DNA from: Gracilariopsis chorda
Lineage: Eukaryota > Rhodophyta > Florideophyceae > Gracilariales > Gracilariaceae
Direction: 5' to 3'
Length of the DNA stretch: 64,000 nt
Assembly (NCBI GenBank): GCA_003194525.1
Contig: NBIV01000018.1
Location: forward strand, 186,001-250,000
Under the pieces are notes generated by a model. That model was not told the origin of the DNA and ran no database searches. It worked only from the letters and a program-made list of their open reading frames with translations. Shown here piece after piece: positions 24,501-35,115 of this stretch. The first letter of the stretch is position 1; every line of letters begins with the position of its first letter. The position numbers and the translations under genes are program-made.

Positions 24501-25444
24501 TTTACTCTTCGTGGGCAACTTGTACATGGATTGTCTCTATATCCCAAGCGATGCCAAGCTGGCTGACAGACTCTCAATAGTTGTATGAACTTGCCCAACA
24601 CCAAGTAAAGCCATCCATGCTGCAGAACTATAACAAACACTTGCAACAATTCTTGACTTGGCTGGAAACCTTTACCCAGTCGGGACGGCGGTTCACCACT
24701 GCTGGAGACCTTGATCGGTTATTAACAAGTTCCTGTATGCACCACTACAACGAGAATCATGATCTGAAGTCGTCAGGGGCAGCTCAGGCAAACGCTGCTT
24801 TGGAATTTTATATAGGAAAATTGACGCTTTCTGCGCTATGCTTGCGTGGATGGAGTGTGAGTAGGCCTATGTCATATCACGTAGTATGCCCGGAAATTGT
24901 GGTGTACGCGCTAGCATATGACATGCTTAGTCATGGCCTGGGAGACGTTTGAATCCGACTGCTGTTGCTTTTCGATGGGTACCTTAGATTAGGAGACTTA
25001 TTACAGCTGAAAGTTGACGATGTCGTATTTCTGGATTTCTCAAGCGGACGGTCACCTTATGCAACGATGAACATCACGATAGCAAAACAGGGACGAAACG
25101 TAGCGGTGACCATTTGAATTTATCTTTTCGCAAGGATTTTATACAAATTGGTCGAGCGCTGGAAAATCCTGGGACGAGAAAATCTCTTCTTATACGGAGC
25201 TGCCTGATTTCGGAAAATATTGCGACGCTCGGTAGACTGACTGGCGTTGCCCTTCGAGGTGACGCCCCATATGATGAGAGTTGGAGGCGCAACTACGGAC
25301 AAGTTTTTTGGACGGCTCTGCGATCAGGATATCAAATCCCGAGGACGGTGGCAAAGTGACAAAAATTTCAAGCTATACATACAACCTCACAAGCTTTACA
25401 TGATCCTGAATGCTCTCACTCTACAACAACGCAATCGGTTTTAG
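21565..25444 (+). mobile_element. DIRS-like tyrosine-recombinase retroelement, broken
   Basis: In order on the plus strand: an acidic gag-like part (21565-21903, ending in Ser/Glu-rich sequence, with more at 22.35-23.1 kb), reverse transcriptase (23332-23940; MIIDARNVNKV, RSMSMGFSYSRFVAHAIRREF, and the catalytic box AFVDDYFSLG), RNase H (24319-24588; LEGEALLLGLRWLL, then VASVNRVCRR, YIPSDAKLADRLS) and a tyrosine recombinase (24581-25444; TPHMMRVGGATT supplies the H-x-x-R pair and GRWQSDKNFKLYI the terminal tyrosine region). RT plus RNase H followed by a tyrosine recombinase, with no integrase or protease, is the hallmark of the DIRS order. Terminal repeats were not found, so the ends are approximate. 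It is broken, with at least half a dozen breaks. Confidence 0.8.
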
Positions 25445-26037
25445 GCGGTAGCCACCAATGCACTATCGCTCTTCAAGGTGCTATTGGCAAATTGGGCTGG
25501 GGGTTTGGAGGATCTTCAAGTCTTGTCATAAGGCCACCATGGGACTGGAATTTGGGAGAAGTCGTGCTTAGGAGAATCTGAAAGTAGGAGTAGTAGTAGA
25601 TTAACGGTCGAGGCCTTCCGTGTGTAGGCGTGTCTTCATCGATAGGGCCGGAAGTATGGATGTGTGAAGGAGGTGCGTGGGTTCGGGGAGTGGCAGGGAA
25701 AATGGTTCAGGTTCATTGATTGATGGAGGCGCTTACTAATGCCTGGAGCGGTTTTCTAAATATCTTAGCTTCGTACTAAAATCAAATGTTGTTGTCAAAA
25801 ATCATTATGTGCAAGCCGTGGATTTAGTTTACTTAGAAAATAGCCTGTAGCCTAAGTAATGAACGAATGTAGTGAGCTGGCGAAGGTCTTCAAGTAAGAA
25901 ATGATTTGTATGGCCTGGCATAGTCTCGAAAGCAAGCTTGCTTCTCATCAATTTTTGACTCATGCCGTAAATTAGGCCTATGGTCTCCCGCTGCCAGAAG
26001 ACAATTCACTGGATTGTGTGACGATACGCAACGTGGG
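25445..26037. other. No gene seen
   Basis: This 590-bp stretch separates the recombinase end of the DIRS-like element from the next solo LTR. I see no coding or RNA signal. The first part may be the 3' terminal region of the DIRS-like element. Confidence 0.4.
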
Positions 26038-26564
26038 TATAGGAGAATGAGCATTGGGCATGTAGAGTGGTGAGGTAACCAAAGGTCCGGGCTGGCAGAA
26101 TCCAGACCATTGCTGGCCTAAATATCCCCCATGGCCAAGCTGGGTGCCGAGGCAGGGGATAGCAGGGGACTTTGAGAGTGCCAAGGCACTGTGGTTTCAA
26201 GTTTTATTATGTAGCTATTTTTATTTAATTTTATAGGATAGTTTCCGGAGGTCATAACGCCTCACCAGCTATATAGGTTTGCTCTAGTGCCGCCGATCTC
26301 CGAAGAGTAAAATCAAGCACCCTCACCGTCTTGTCGCCGCGATATGCAGCCAGTAGGACACCAAAGGCCTCCAAGCCATCGCTACCAATCTCCCCACCTG
26401 TAGGGACTTTAGTTAGCGCACGCCGATTGCGCGTCGCGGCCAGTTCGTGCCCGCATCACTAGTAGACCCAGTGGATTGTCACCCTAGTGGCTGGCTCTCT
26501 GCCGCTACTACCCCCCAGTAGACTACTACCCCAGTTTGGCCAAAGGACGTATTATTCTACTACA
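26038..26564 (-). repeat. Solo LTR (family 1, copy C)
   Basis: This 527-bp unit has the same orientation as copy A and is flanked on both sides by a perfect 5-bp duplication GTGGG (26033-26037 and 26565-26569). On the minus strand it starts TGTAGTAGAATAATACG. The far end reads TATA where TGTA is expected (26038), a single change in the terminal base pair motif. It shows extensive similarity to 10757-11280 and, inverted, to 17512-18036. Confidence 0.85.
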
Positions 26565-26835
26565 GTGGGTTGCAATCTGCTTTGAAGTTAGTGATTGAAT
26601 ACAACATTAGCTACAGCCTAAGCCCGCTTGGCTTCGGGGGACAAATTCTGAGGGACAAAAAAAGAAGTCCCGTCGTGAAAGAAGAGCAATCCAGTTCGGA
26701 TTGTAACATGAGTATGATATTACAGCATACGAAGGCCAATCAAGGTTTACGAGCAAGAATCTTACGTTACATCTCAGATGAAGTTAGAAAATCTTGGTGT
26801 GGGAATAGTATCACCGGTATCCCCTGCCAACGGTA

Positions 26836-28882
26836 CACGTGAGAACTGCAACTAGTATGGACCACACTAAATCTGTATGTCGCATCCTTAGAAAGCCCAC
26901 AACCTATAGTGAGGACCACAGTAATACGCGTAAACACATTATTTTTGTAACGGGTTTATTAATGTGGACCACAACACTCAAGACTCACGCAATAAGTGTG
27001 GTCTTTGATCTGCCACTTTATAAGCACTCTACTACAACATGGCCGTCAAAGTTCTCCCTGCACTTGCCCATGATGGTTTGCAGCTCCGGGAACAGTTGCC
27101 TAGCTTCCCATTGCCCGGTTAAATTAAAGATTTTCCCATATCTTATCATAGCCTTCTGCGCGTAGCTCACACCGTCTTTATCCCGCTGTGCGCTAACGGA
27201 TCTCACTGTTTTTGCCGCAAGCTTCAAGAAATGGCACTTTTCAGGGTTTGTTAGCTTTGCTGATCCTCTCGGACAATCTGACTACAAACTGCTCTCTAAC
27301 AATACCATCTTATACTCGTCGCACTGCTTTCTCCAGAAAGCTTTGAGCTTTCGAATTATAAAGCAGTCGGCAGGCTGCACTGAATGCGTCACGCTACAAG
27401 CAAAAAATCTGATCTCTGTGTTACTCACTGCAAGATCATCTTTCACATCGTCCGTAATATCGTGTATGTTAACGTTATCAAGGTACAACACACATTTTAG
27501 CCCGTTTTTGTAGTGGCTTGAACACCCGTTTCTCACGCAGCCACTCTAAAAACACGCGCTTGTCCATCTATGCTATCGGGCCTTTGCGGTATACAACACC
27601 AGGTAAATCATCTGGAACTATTCGAATTGGGTAGTTCTTCTCCACATTATTGAAGATTAGCATTGGAACTTCCAATCGCGCAGATTGCTCCCCCCCCGAT
27701 ATCAATACCATCATGAAAATGACGTCGTTGCCAGATATTACATCGGCGTATCGTATGCTTTTCTCTCCTACAATCGCTAGCGTTTTTTTTTATCCAGGTT
27801 CATCCAGAAATATGTTTCATCTGCATTTAACACGTCTTCTCCTCGCAATCGATCGGGCCAAAAATCTCGCGCTATCTTCTTTAAGTGAAATGCAACCTCA
27901 CGATCGATTTGTTTTTGCTTTTCTGGATACACCATCAGCTTTCCGCACTGATAACGGCTTAAAGCGTGGAACTGTTGCATAAATATCTGAGTGTGGCGCG
28001 AAGTTATCCCAGATTCAATCAAATGGTTCGTTTGTGGGCTGATAATATTTGAGTGGTACGACCCTTCTGTTTTCTTTTAAAAAAGTGATCGAGCTAGTCG
28101 CTGCAGCAGTGTAGCGTTGAACTTCACACCAGCTTTCCTCATCCGATTGAACTCTTCAATAAGATCTAAATGCAGAGCGTGTACCCACACCGCTGTTTTG
28201 CGCCCTCGTCTCGGTCTGAATTTGCAGTACTGCCGTTTCAATCCAGTTTTGGTGTTACGGACAAAAGAGTATGCACTTGTATTCGACTGTTTGTCGCTTC
28301 CAATCGTCAAAATTTCTCTGTCCCTCCAGTATCGGCTGGCCTTTTATAAGTTGGCTTTGTAACTGCCGCGGAACAAAGATGGAAACTGGTCTTCAGCACA
28401 AGAGATCACGTGCTTTACATCGTTTGTGATGGCGTATTCAATCATACAATTGACTACTTTGGCTCTTTGAATGTTGGTTAGAACATTTTGTGGAATTCTT
28501 TTGGCAAAGCCTGTGGCGTTGTTTGAATGTGTACGGGGCTCTTCGTTGACTACGGTGGTTGTTGAATTTGAAGCGTTGACGTGAGCAGTAGAGGCAGAGA
28601 TGATGTTTTGAGTTCTAGACTGTCGAGCAAAGGCTGCTAGTATTGGTGAGGCGTGTACGGACATGGCGGGTAGTCATGTGACGTCTGAGTGGCGATAGGC
28701 AGTGGGGTAAATCTGAAGCGCGCGGATTGTTTTGTAAAGTCTGCCTAAACGGTTTGGCTCTAACTGAGCACCCACACTAATTGGTTCAACGAGCTGATGC
28801 CTTGAACATGATTTAGTGTGGACCAGACTAAATGACGCACCCACACTAATTTGTCACCCACACTAGTTGCAGTTCTCACCTG
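26836..28882 (-). mobile_element. Pogo/Tc1-like DNA transposon, inactive
   Basis: The 2,047-bp element has 21-bp terminal inverted repeats (26836-26856 and 28862-28882) that differ at one base. Their outer ends are CACGTGAGAACTGC on the left and CAGGTGAGAACTGC on the right, reverse complemented. A TA dinucleotide flanks each end (26834-26835 and 28883-28884), the target duplication of the Tc1/mariner/pogo superfamily. Copies of TTAGTGTGG or CCCACACTAA occur near both ends, a likely subterminal transposase-binding repeat. The transposase is on the minus strand and is disabled. Confidence 0.85.
27018..28664 (-). pseudogene. DDE transposase pseudogene (pogo/Tc1 superfamily)
   Basis: Most of the coding sequence is recognisable from the ATG at 28664. 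An N-terminal part with DNA-binding character (28664 to about 28080) is followed by the catalytic core with NADETYFWMNL (first Asp), VLYLDNVNIHD (second Asp) and THSVQPADCFIIRKLK (third acidic position, about 36 residues after the second). The C-terminal part includes AQRDKDGVSYAQKAMIRYG. Stops interrupt the frame near 28344, 28077 and 27.56 kb. The reading frame also shifts at an A-run near 27.78 kb (on the minus strand) and again near 27.5 kb, so no active enzyme can be made. It cuts and pastes DNA in intact relatives. Confidence 0.75.
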
Positions 28883-28910
28883 TACCGTTGGTACCGTTGG
28901 TACCGTTGGT
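28882..28910. repeat. Three tandem copies of a 9-bp repeat at the transposon flank
   Basis: GTACCGTTG is repeated three times directly after the transposon's right end (28882-28908), followed by GTAA. The left flank reads CCAACGG-TA, so the empty site would have been close to the palindrome CCAACGGTACCGTTGG. The inverted form ACCAACGGTA recurs at 28991-29000. Confidence 0.8.
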
Positions 28911-29679
28911 AATCCTTCGTACATTTAACACAAGAGTGATGTGTCGGATGTGCATGTGTGCGTTTGTTTGAAGAAACGCTTTACATTGGTACCAACGGTA
29001 GGTGAGCATATCGTTGTAGGCACGATTCGACCCTTGTTGCAATGGAAGCGAACGTCAACGGACGACATGCCAACGGCCATGAGGCTGTTCATGCGGGGCG
29101 TTTCATCGTGAGTTACTCATCATAACATGGGTGGAAGCTGGCGTGATGCGATTGGACAAAACATCGGAATTGTGGCCGCGTGCCCTTAGACAACCTGACA
29201 AAAAGGTCTCGAGAGTGTTTGACGACGAGAGTGTGCGGCACAAGCCTCTCCACGACAGTTATTTGAAAGGCATACCTTCGCAGACAAGCTGCTGCGGTTA
29301 GCCGAGTAGAAGGGCAACGAAGATACTAACCTTGATTACCCTCGTTTGCGCGATGCAGCACTGTCGCAGCACACCCGAATCCAGATGTAAACCGAAACGG
29401 AAACCTATTGGGGAAGCGCCGTCGCTTACGGAGAAAATGCATGGTGGGCAGAGCAGCGCTTCGCTGTACGTGTACAGCCACCCCCAGCATGGCGGCGGTA
29501 AGTGCGGTGCAAGCTCACACTGTATGTGTCGTAAGCGGGTCGTGTGATTGGCCCGCCCGCGCGCGTGCCACCGTGGGACTGCCAAATGTTCTCTTATTGC
29601 GGTCAATTTCGCCATCACCGCGCAACTCCCGATTTTCACGCAAACGTGGGGTGTTTGTTGACCGCCCCGCCGGCGTCCA
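28911..29679. other. Intergenic DNA upstream of the PRL-type gene
   Basis: No gene is recognised. An open frame covers the minus strand of 29298-30128 but has no family features and overlaps a clear plus-strand promoter. At about 29543-29560 the sequence GATTGGCCCGCCCGCG combines an inverted CCAAT box with GC-rich motifs, consistent with an upstream promoter region. Confidence 0.4.
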
Positions 29680-29685
29680 TATAAA
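29680..29685 (+). promoter_or_regulatory. TATA box of the PRL-type phosphatase gene
   Basis: TATAAA occurs at 29680-29685, about 135 bases after an inverted CCAAT box. It is followed at 29700-29790 by pyrimidine-rich DNA that suits a transcription start and leader. The leader to the ATG at 30257 would be about 550 bases and might contain an intron, which I could not place. Confidence 0.45.
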
Positions 29686-30256
29686 GTACGCAGCGTTCTT
29701 CTCAACCACCTCGACCCACTCGAACTCATTCGCCATCCTTCCCTATTCTTCCCGTACTCTCCAAACAGTCTACGTACAACGTTCTCTTCTCTTTCCCCTC
29801 CACTGTGCCTTCTCCTTTCTGTGGCCAACTGCTCACGTTGCGGAAGAGAACCATCACTTCTCTCAGCGGCTGTCTCCCTTTCCGCCGCTGCCTCTGCCCT
29901 TGCCTGCTTGTGCCGTTTTCGCAGCGACGTATCCCCATCGGTTGCACTCCACAACCGAACTCCTCTAATACCAAGTGTATGGTGCCTGCTTGCTTCGTTC
30001 CTCTCTCCCTCACTGGGGTATCCGCCGTGGACGACTTTGGATAGCGTGCCTCGGTACTTCGCCATCAACACAACAACCTCTAGCCGACTTCCCGACCCTT
30101 GCAGCTTGCGCAAAGCAGGTCGAAACAATTGGCGTCAACATTTTTCCTTCCGATTGAGACACCAACGTGTCCCTTCCTGTTCCTATTGACTCAATACCGT
30201 CCAATTTTTGACACAGAACACTCGCGACTCGTCTTTGTTTCCCCTGGTTCACAGTC

Positions 30257-31141
30257 ATGGTGTTGCGTCTTACTCATCACACCTTTGCCGCGATGTACAG
30301 CCGCAAGCCTTCTACACACGACTCGGACTCAAACCCCATTTCGAGCCCCCTTCGCGCGCTTGAACTTGCCTACGAGGAGGTCGAGTCTCGCAAAGCGGAG
30401 ATGTATCGTCGTGGCATGCTCCCCGATCATCCCACATTCGTTGAGCATGGACCCGTGCGCATTTTGATTTCCTCCTCTCCGTCTGAGCACAATTTGGCTG
30501 ATTATGCAAGCCTGCTACGCAGTTACAATGTATCCCATGTCGTGCGCGCGTGCGAGCCGACATACTCGGCGGATAACCTCGCTGCCTTGGGTTTTCAAGT
30601 GCATGAAATGCCCTTTGCAGACGGTGAGGCTCCAAGCCGAAACGTCATATCGGACTGGCTTTCTCTACTCGACAAGGTTTGTGGGCTTGCTAACCATTCG
30701 CGGAACACTGCGGTTTCTCCGTTCGCTAATCAGCTTGCTAGTCACATCGAGGCCACGTCTTCCTGCGATTCTGACTCTGAGAAACCGAAGGCCACTGTTG
30801 CTGTTCATTGTGCGCGGGGATTGGGTCGCGCTCCCATCCTTGCCGCCATTGCGCTAGTTGAAGCGGGTCTAGATCCGTTCGAAGCCGTCGGTTCAATTCG
30901 AGCTTCGCGCCGCGGCGCCATGAACGGTAGACAGATGGCGTTTGTGGAGAGCTACGCGCGACGCCCGCCGCCGTCTCAGGTGAAGCACCGTCAGCGCTCC
31001 CGCTCAGGTAGCTTTGTCGGTTCGTTCTGGCCATCCTTGAAGGCTGCCCGCCCGTTTCGACCGCGAAGCCCGAGTCATAACAACTCCTGCACGTCTCGTC
31101 AGCATGTGCCGCCGAATCCGATGAAGACATCGGATATTTGA
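30257..31141 (+). CDS. PTP4A: PRL-type (PTP4A-like) dual-specificity phosphatase
   Basis: This 294-residue protein removes phosphate from tyrosine (and possibly other) substrates by a cysteine-phosphate intermediate. The signature VHCARGLGRAP contains the nucleophile Cys185 and Arg191. Asp122 in PFADGEAPS is the likely general acid, aligned with the FDDGAPPS region of human PRLs. The segments DWLSLLDKV and SIRASRRGAMNGRQ also match the family. It is longer than animal PRLs (about 170 residues): it has an N-terminal extension of about 60 residues, an insert near residues 150-175 and a basic Ser/Arg-rich tail. It ends TSDI and lacks the prenylated CaaX box of animal PRLs. The start at 30257 is the first ATG in frame; a second Met at 30293 is possible. 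Confidence 0.85.
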   Translation: MVLRLTHHTFAAMYSRKPSTHDSDSNPISSPLRALELAYEEVESRKAEMYRRGMLPDHPTFVEHGPVRILISSSPSEHNLADYASLLRSYNVSHVVRACEPTYSADNLAALGFQVHEMPFADGEAPSRNVISDWLSLLDKVCGLANHSRNTAVSPFANQLASHIEATSSCDSDSEKPKATVAVHCARGLGRAPILAAIALVEAGLDPFEAVGSIRASRRGAMNGRQMAFVESYARRPPPSQVKHRQRSRSGSFVGSFWPSLKAARPFRPRSPSHNNSCTSRQHVPPNPMKTSDI

Positions 31142-31479
31142 AGTCCGGGCGAATATGCAAGCTGTCGTTTTCTTTTATCGACTGCCCCATTCGCCTGTCT
31201 CCTGCAATTCGGCTTTGCTGGGATGTGACGAGAACGGACACCGTAGTTAAAACGTCGATAAATAAACGTGCACTTCGTGAAGTTTCCTTTCGCTACATTC
31301 CTTGTTCTTTACCTTCTCTTATCTTTGTTTCGGTTCGTCTTATAATCAGAGAACGTCACATACTTTTTAGGCGAAAGTTAGTCAACCGAAGGACTCATGT
31401 GGCGTCAGTTGTAAGAGTTAGAGTAGTGTGAAGACGGGGCGCAAAAGACCGCTGTCTTCTCCGAACATACAATCAGGCT
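31142..31479. other. Short intergenic spacer
   Basis: This 338-bp, AT-richer stretch lies between the phosphatase stop and the next possible gene. It presumably holds the phosphatase 3' end and the promoter of the following gene. No specific site was identified. Confidence 0.3.
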
Positions 31480-32378
31480 ATGGACAGAGCGTTTGGCAGT
31501 TTCGAAGAGTGCGTTCAAGATGGCGTTATGTCTGCATGTGGGGCGTATGGTACTGCTCCCCTAGATCGCATATATCGTTGCATAGAACAGCGAATGGAGA
31601 AATACTTTGACGAAGGTAAAACAATGCCATCATATTTCCACGACTATCTTGAACTCATTTCTTCTCCTTTGCTAACTAGAAGTCATGTACCACGCTTCGG
31701 ATTTAGAAAGCTGGTAACGTTGTGGCCTTGGCTCAGGAAAGGGATTGGAAACTTAATGTGCGAAGGGCATTGTTCACATCAACTCGATTTGGCATTGAAA
31801 AAGCGGAACACAGTGACGGGCTTGAATTCTTTGTCGTTGACAAGCATCAGAACTGGTTTCTATACCCTACTACGATTCGTAGAGAGGAGTCGCATCCCGT
31901 GTTGCAAGAGCGTCTCAACGAAGCGAAACCAAAGCGTGTGGAAACGGAACTGAAATTTCGTCAAGCAGGTCACCCAAGTTCTCAGACACAGGATGAGGAT
32001 CGAACCTTGCAGTCACCGCAGGGCAGAGAGCATTCTTGTGAGACTCGATCATCATCCGGAAGTAGTGAAGAACTGTTGACATCGCCGACCCCAAAAAGTG
32101 TCAAGGATGAATCAGTCTCAGAGACATCTTCTACGACAAAAACAGATGGCCTTCCCACGACACATGCGCGAGATGGTTTAACATCCGATGATGCCTTGCA
32201 ATCGGAAGGAGAAAACATACAGAAACAGGGCTCTCGTGCTTATGAGCATGACAAAAAGGTTGAAGAAGACAAGTGCATAGAACAGTCGCAGCAAGTATCC
32301 TACAAAACTGAGTTAACATTCCACACTCTATGTTCTAATCTGGAAATTGGAAGCTTCCCGGGAAGCCTCCCTTTTTGA
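31480..32378 (+). CDS. Unrecognised serine-rich protein; frame changes internally
   Basis: I do not recognise the product. An ATG-started frame at 31480 (MDRAFGSFEECVQDGVMSA, then a mixed charged region) carries plausible coding to about 31712. From about 31707 a different frame is coding-like (ALAQERDWKLNVRRALF, LEFFVVDKHQNWFLYP) and runs to the stop at 32378, with a Ser/Thr/Glu-rich, probably disordered second half. The two frames could be linked by a small intron: GTAACG...CTCAG at 31714-31736 would restore the frame but is only 23 bases long. Larger introns are also possible, for example from GTACTG at 31549 to TTTAG at 31706. A true frameshift or a pseudogene is the other reading. The exact model is unresolved. 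Confidence 0.45.
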
Positions 32379-33840
32379 AACATAAAGGATGGCACTTGAA
32401 ACTCTTTATATGTCTTATGTAGAAGGGTGGTGTGTTATGGAGATTGTTTCATGTTAAATAACACCCTCCTAGATATCGGTGCACAAGCGTGCTAGAAGAA
32501 ATGGTCCGAAAGGTGCTGCCCGGAGAGAGCAGGGTTCTTGGCAGAAAAATCCCTACCATGGGCTCGAAATTAGTTGTTTGTTGGGTATGGTTATTCATAA
32601 CCATAACTCGACTTCGACGTACCAGCTCTCTAAGATGCTAGTCCCGGCCGCGAAGTCCAAGTTCTCGAGGCAAACCCAGTTGCGGGTCGATTTCGCTTCC
32701 TCCTGGTTCGCATCAGCAGAAAGGTCGGCACACTTCGGCAGGTGGCTTAATGCATTGTGCCCAAAGCGAGGGCCACTGGCGGGTCCCACGTGATCACTCA
32801 GCGTAGTACTAATCCAGCAACTTGGCCCCGCAGCTGCAGTGATGAGCTACGAAAGCTTCAACTTGACCCATTTCGCCGATATTAGGGCTTATCCTTCTAA
32901 CCCTTTAGCTTAACATTCCGGGTAAGCAGGAAAGGCACGCCTGTACAGAGCTTTCGAACTCCGTAACATCAGCCTCGGTTTTTGATTCTACGCTTTTGTT
33001 TGCTGTTTGGGTAAAGCTATGCACTAGATATGTGTGTGTTTGCATAGCTCGCACAGGTACGTTCATCGCATTGCCGAGCTTGTGACAATCCTCCACTCTG
33101 TGATGGAGCATGGACTTTTTGATGGAATCCGTGTCAAAGAGAGCTTTGAAGAGGTACGAAGAGGTAGTTAGTTCTTCGATAACGTGGTTTTCGTCACTGC
33201 TTTTTTACCTAGAGAAGACTCTCGTTGGAGAACTATGTGATATTATGGTTAGGTGTGCGCCTTAACTTGCCCACTCCAGGGATAAAGGAAATCATGTGCA
33301 GATGCCGCGCAGCATCGTGGGGGAACGGTCCACCAATGCCAATGATATCCCTAGCCTGTTAGATTGCAAGGGTACGCAAACAACCAAAAAACAGTTCCGT
33401 CTTTCTGTTCTGTTCTAATTAGATACGAGACTCTGCGCTTTGAACAGTTGATTCTGAAACATGTCTACCATTGACACGGCGATGCGTAGAAGGCTCACCT
33501 TCTACCTTTGGTAAACCTTTACGGCCTCAACCTACGTTGGAGGATGGCCGTGCTCCGTTGAAAAAGACTTACGATATAGCAAGTTGGAGTCCAGTTATTT
33601 CTGACTGGTGTCTCTTTACTACTCGAATTCAACGAAACACTTGCAGATACAGCGCCGTTGAATTCCAAACGGTCTCCAAATACGAATTCGATATCTCCCA
33701 CTCCTTTTCTGACGCTCAACTCCGCAAACTGTCTTGATGCAGATTCTGCTCGGTATCTCCAGGCCGTGTGATCTTCGGCGTTTGCACGACAGGTTCCAAG
33801 TATTTCTTCTTGCAATAGCTGTGAGACATTTCATGTTACC
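32379..33840. other. Intergenic region without recognised gene
   Basis: This 1.46-kb region contains only short open frames on both strands with no family features. A near-perfect inverted repeat (TATGGTTATTCATAACCATA) lies at about 32586-32605, and GGAAGCTTCCCGGGAAGCC around 32349 is palindromic near the end of the preceding gene. The last few hundred bases presumably hold the promoter of the O-fucosyltransferase-like gene. Confidence 0.4.
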
Positions 33841-35115
33841 ATGAGCATCAGTTTCCATTGGCAAGTGACCAAGGTCATAACTTTCATGGTTATCATGGCA
33901 ATCATCGCGAAGAAAACAGAACAAACTGCAATTTCGAGTGGAAACAGACTTTCAAAGCCTGCTGCGACAGAGCATACTGTGCTTATCCCTGGATCGTATG
34001 GAGGCTTAGGTAATCAGCTGTACTACTTATGTGAGCATCTAATGTTCGCAAGGCAAGGAAATATGACACTTGTGCCGCCAACGGTAGGGATGCGACACTT
34101 GCCTGGCGAGAATGTAACAGTATATTTGCAGGATGAAGCATACGATACATTTCTTGACAGCAGGTTCCTGAAAAAAGTGGTGAATGTTAGTCTTGTTCTC
34201 CCAAATCATTGCGACAATCGTGTGCAACATATCTTTCTCGGAAGGCGACATGGTGTTCTAGATCTTCAAACTCCTCGATACAGAGAAGCGGCTCAACGGT
34301 TAATTGGGAAGAAGCCCAATGAAACCCTTAATTCTTGTGCTAAACGTTTTGCAGAGGGCAGCAAACTGCATAGACGTTTCTTACCCATGAGCTACGGCTC
34401 AAATTTTTCTCTTGTCAAAGAAGTAGCTTCTCTTAGAGGTTCCTGTGTGTTCTTAGATGGACACTCCTTCTTCTGGAAGGGAGCGGAGGGTCAAGAGTAT
34501 CTATACAGCTTTATGCACTACATTGAAGCAGCTCCTCGAGTGAAGCGTCTTGCGGACCAGTGGAAAACGGGTAGGCTTTGCGTGTTTCACCTTCGATATG
34601 ACGAACGAGAATGCTTGCCCGACGTGGAACGAATGAAAGAGAAAGTGTGCATCAGGAGAAGGTTAAGGACAAGAGCAAAAGACACGGTTATATGGACAGA
34701 TATGGAGCCTCTGGTTAACGGCGTAGTTACCTTGATGCAACAGAAAGGTGCAAATGTATTATACCTCGCGCTGTCCCCCTATGTTCCACAAGGAACTGCT
34801 TTGAAGTTGAAGTCCTTGTTTGCGAAAAAAGTGAAAATTGCAACTGCAGTACCTGACGGGTTAGGACATATGCTCAAGAACTTTGTCGAAAGAGAGCTTG
34901 CAATTCGAGCTAAGGTCTTTGTCGGTGATTTCGCTAGCACTTGGTCTGGGACATTGTACTACAAACGGAGAACGTTGTCACGGGATACGCAATGGAGTTG
35001 TGCTCTGCTTGAAAAGTGTACCGAGTTCGCCTTTTATAACAATCATAGCAAACTGGAAACACCCGAGTGGTTTGAGAAGCATTACAAGGTCCGACCGTAT
35101 GCACATGAGTTGTAG
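33841..35115 (+). CDS. O-fucosyltransferase-family glycosyltransferase (type II membrane)
   Basis: This 424-residue protein has an N-terminal hydrophobic anchor at about residues 11-23, as in Golgi or ER type II enzymes. It then has GGLGNQLYYL (residues 54-63), the nucleotide-sugar motif shared by GDP-fucose-using transferases. HLRYDE at about 250-255 corresponds to the conserved His-x-Arg, and a C-terminal GDFASTWSGTLYYKRR at about 362 is the usual D-x-A-S-x-x-S segment of the O-FucT/DUF246 superfamily. Known members transfer fucose to Ser/Thr of secreted proteins or to glycans. The acceptor here is unknown. Possible N-glycosylation sites (NMT, NVT, NVS, NFS) fit a lumenal domain. It is intronless, and the first ATG is used. 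Confidence 0.75.
   Translation: MSISFHWQVTKVITFMVIMAIIAKKTEQTAISSGNRLSKPAATEHTVLIPGSYGGLGNQLYYLCEHLMFARQGNMTLVPPTVGMRHLPGENVTVYLQDEAYDTFLDSRFLKKVVNVSLVLPNHCDNRVQHIFLGRRHGVLDLQTPRYREAAQRLIGKKPNETLNSCAKRFAEGSKLHRRFLPMSYGSNFSLVKEVASLRGSCVFLDGHSFFWKGAEGQEYLYSFMHYIEAAPRVKRLADQWKTGRLCVFHLRYDERECLPDVERMKEKVCIRRRLRTRAKDTVIWTDMEPLVNGVVTLMQQKGANVLYLALSPYVPQGTALKLKSLFAKKVKIATAVPDGLGHMLKNFVERELAIRAKVFVGDFASTWSGTLYYKRRTLSRDTQWSCALLEKCTEFAFYNNHSKLETPEWFEKHYKVRPYAHEL

Noticed and set aside
29298-30128. 276-codon minus-strand ORF
   Set aside because: It has no recognisable domain, is Arg/Glu low-complexity, and overlaps the TATA box and pyrimidine-rich leader of the plus-strand phosphatase gene.
33471-33924. 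Small ORFs on both strands before the O-fucosyltransferase-like gene
   Set aside because: They are short, overlap each other on opposite strands and have no family features. This is more likely promoter and leader DNA.
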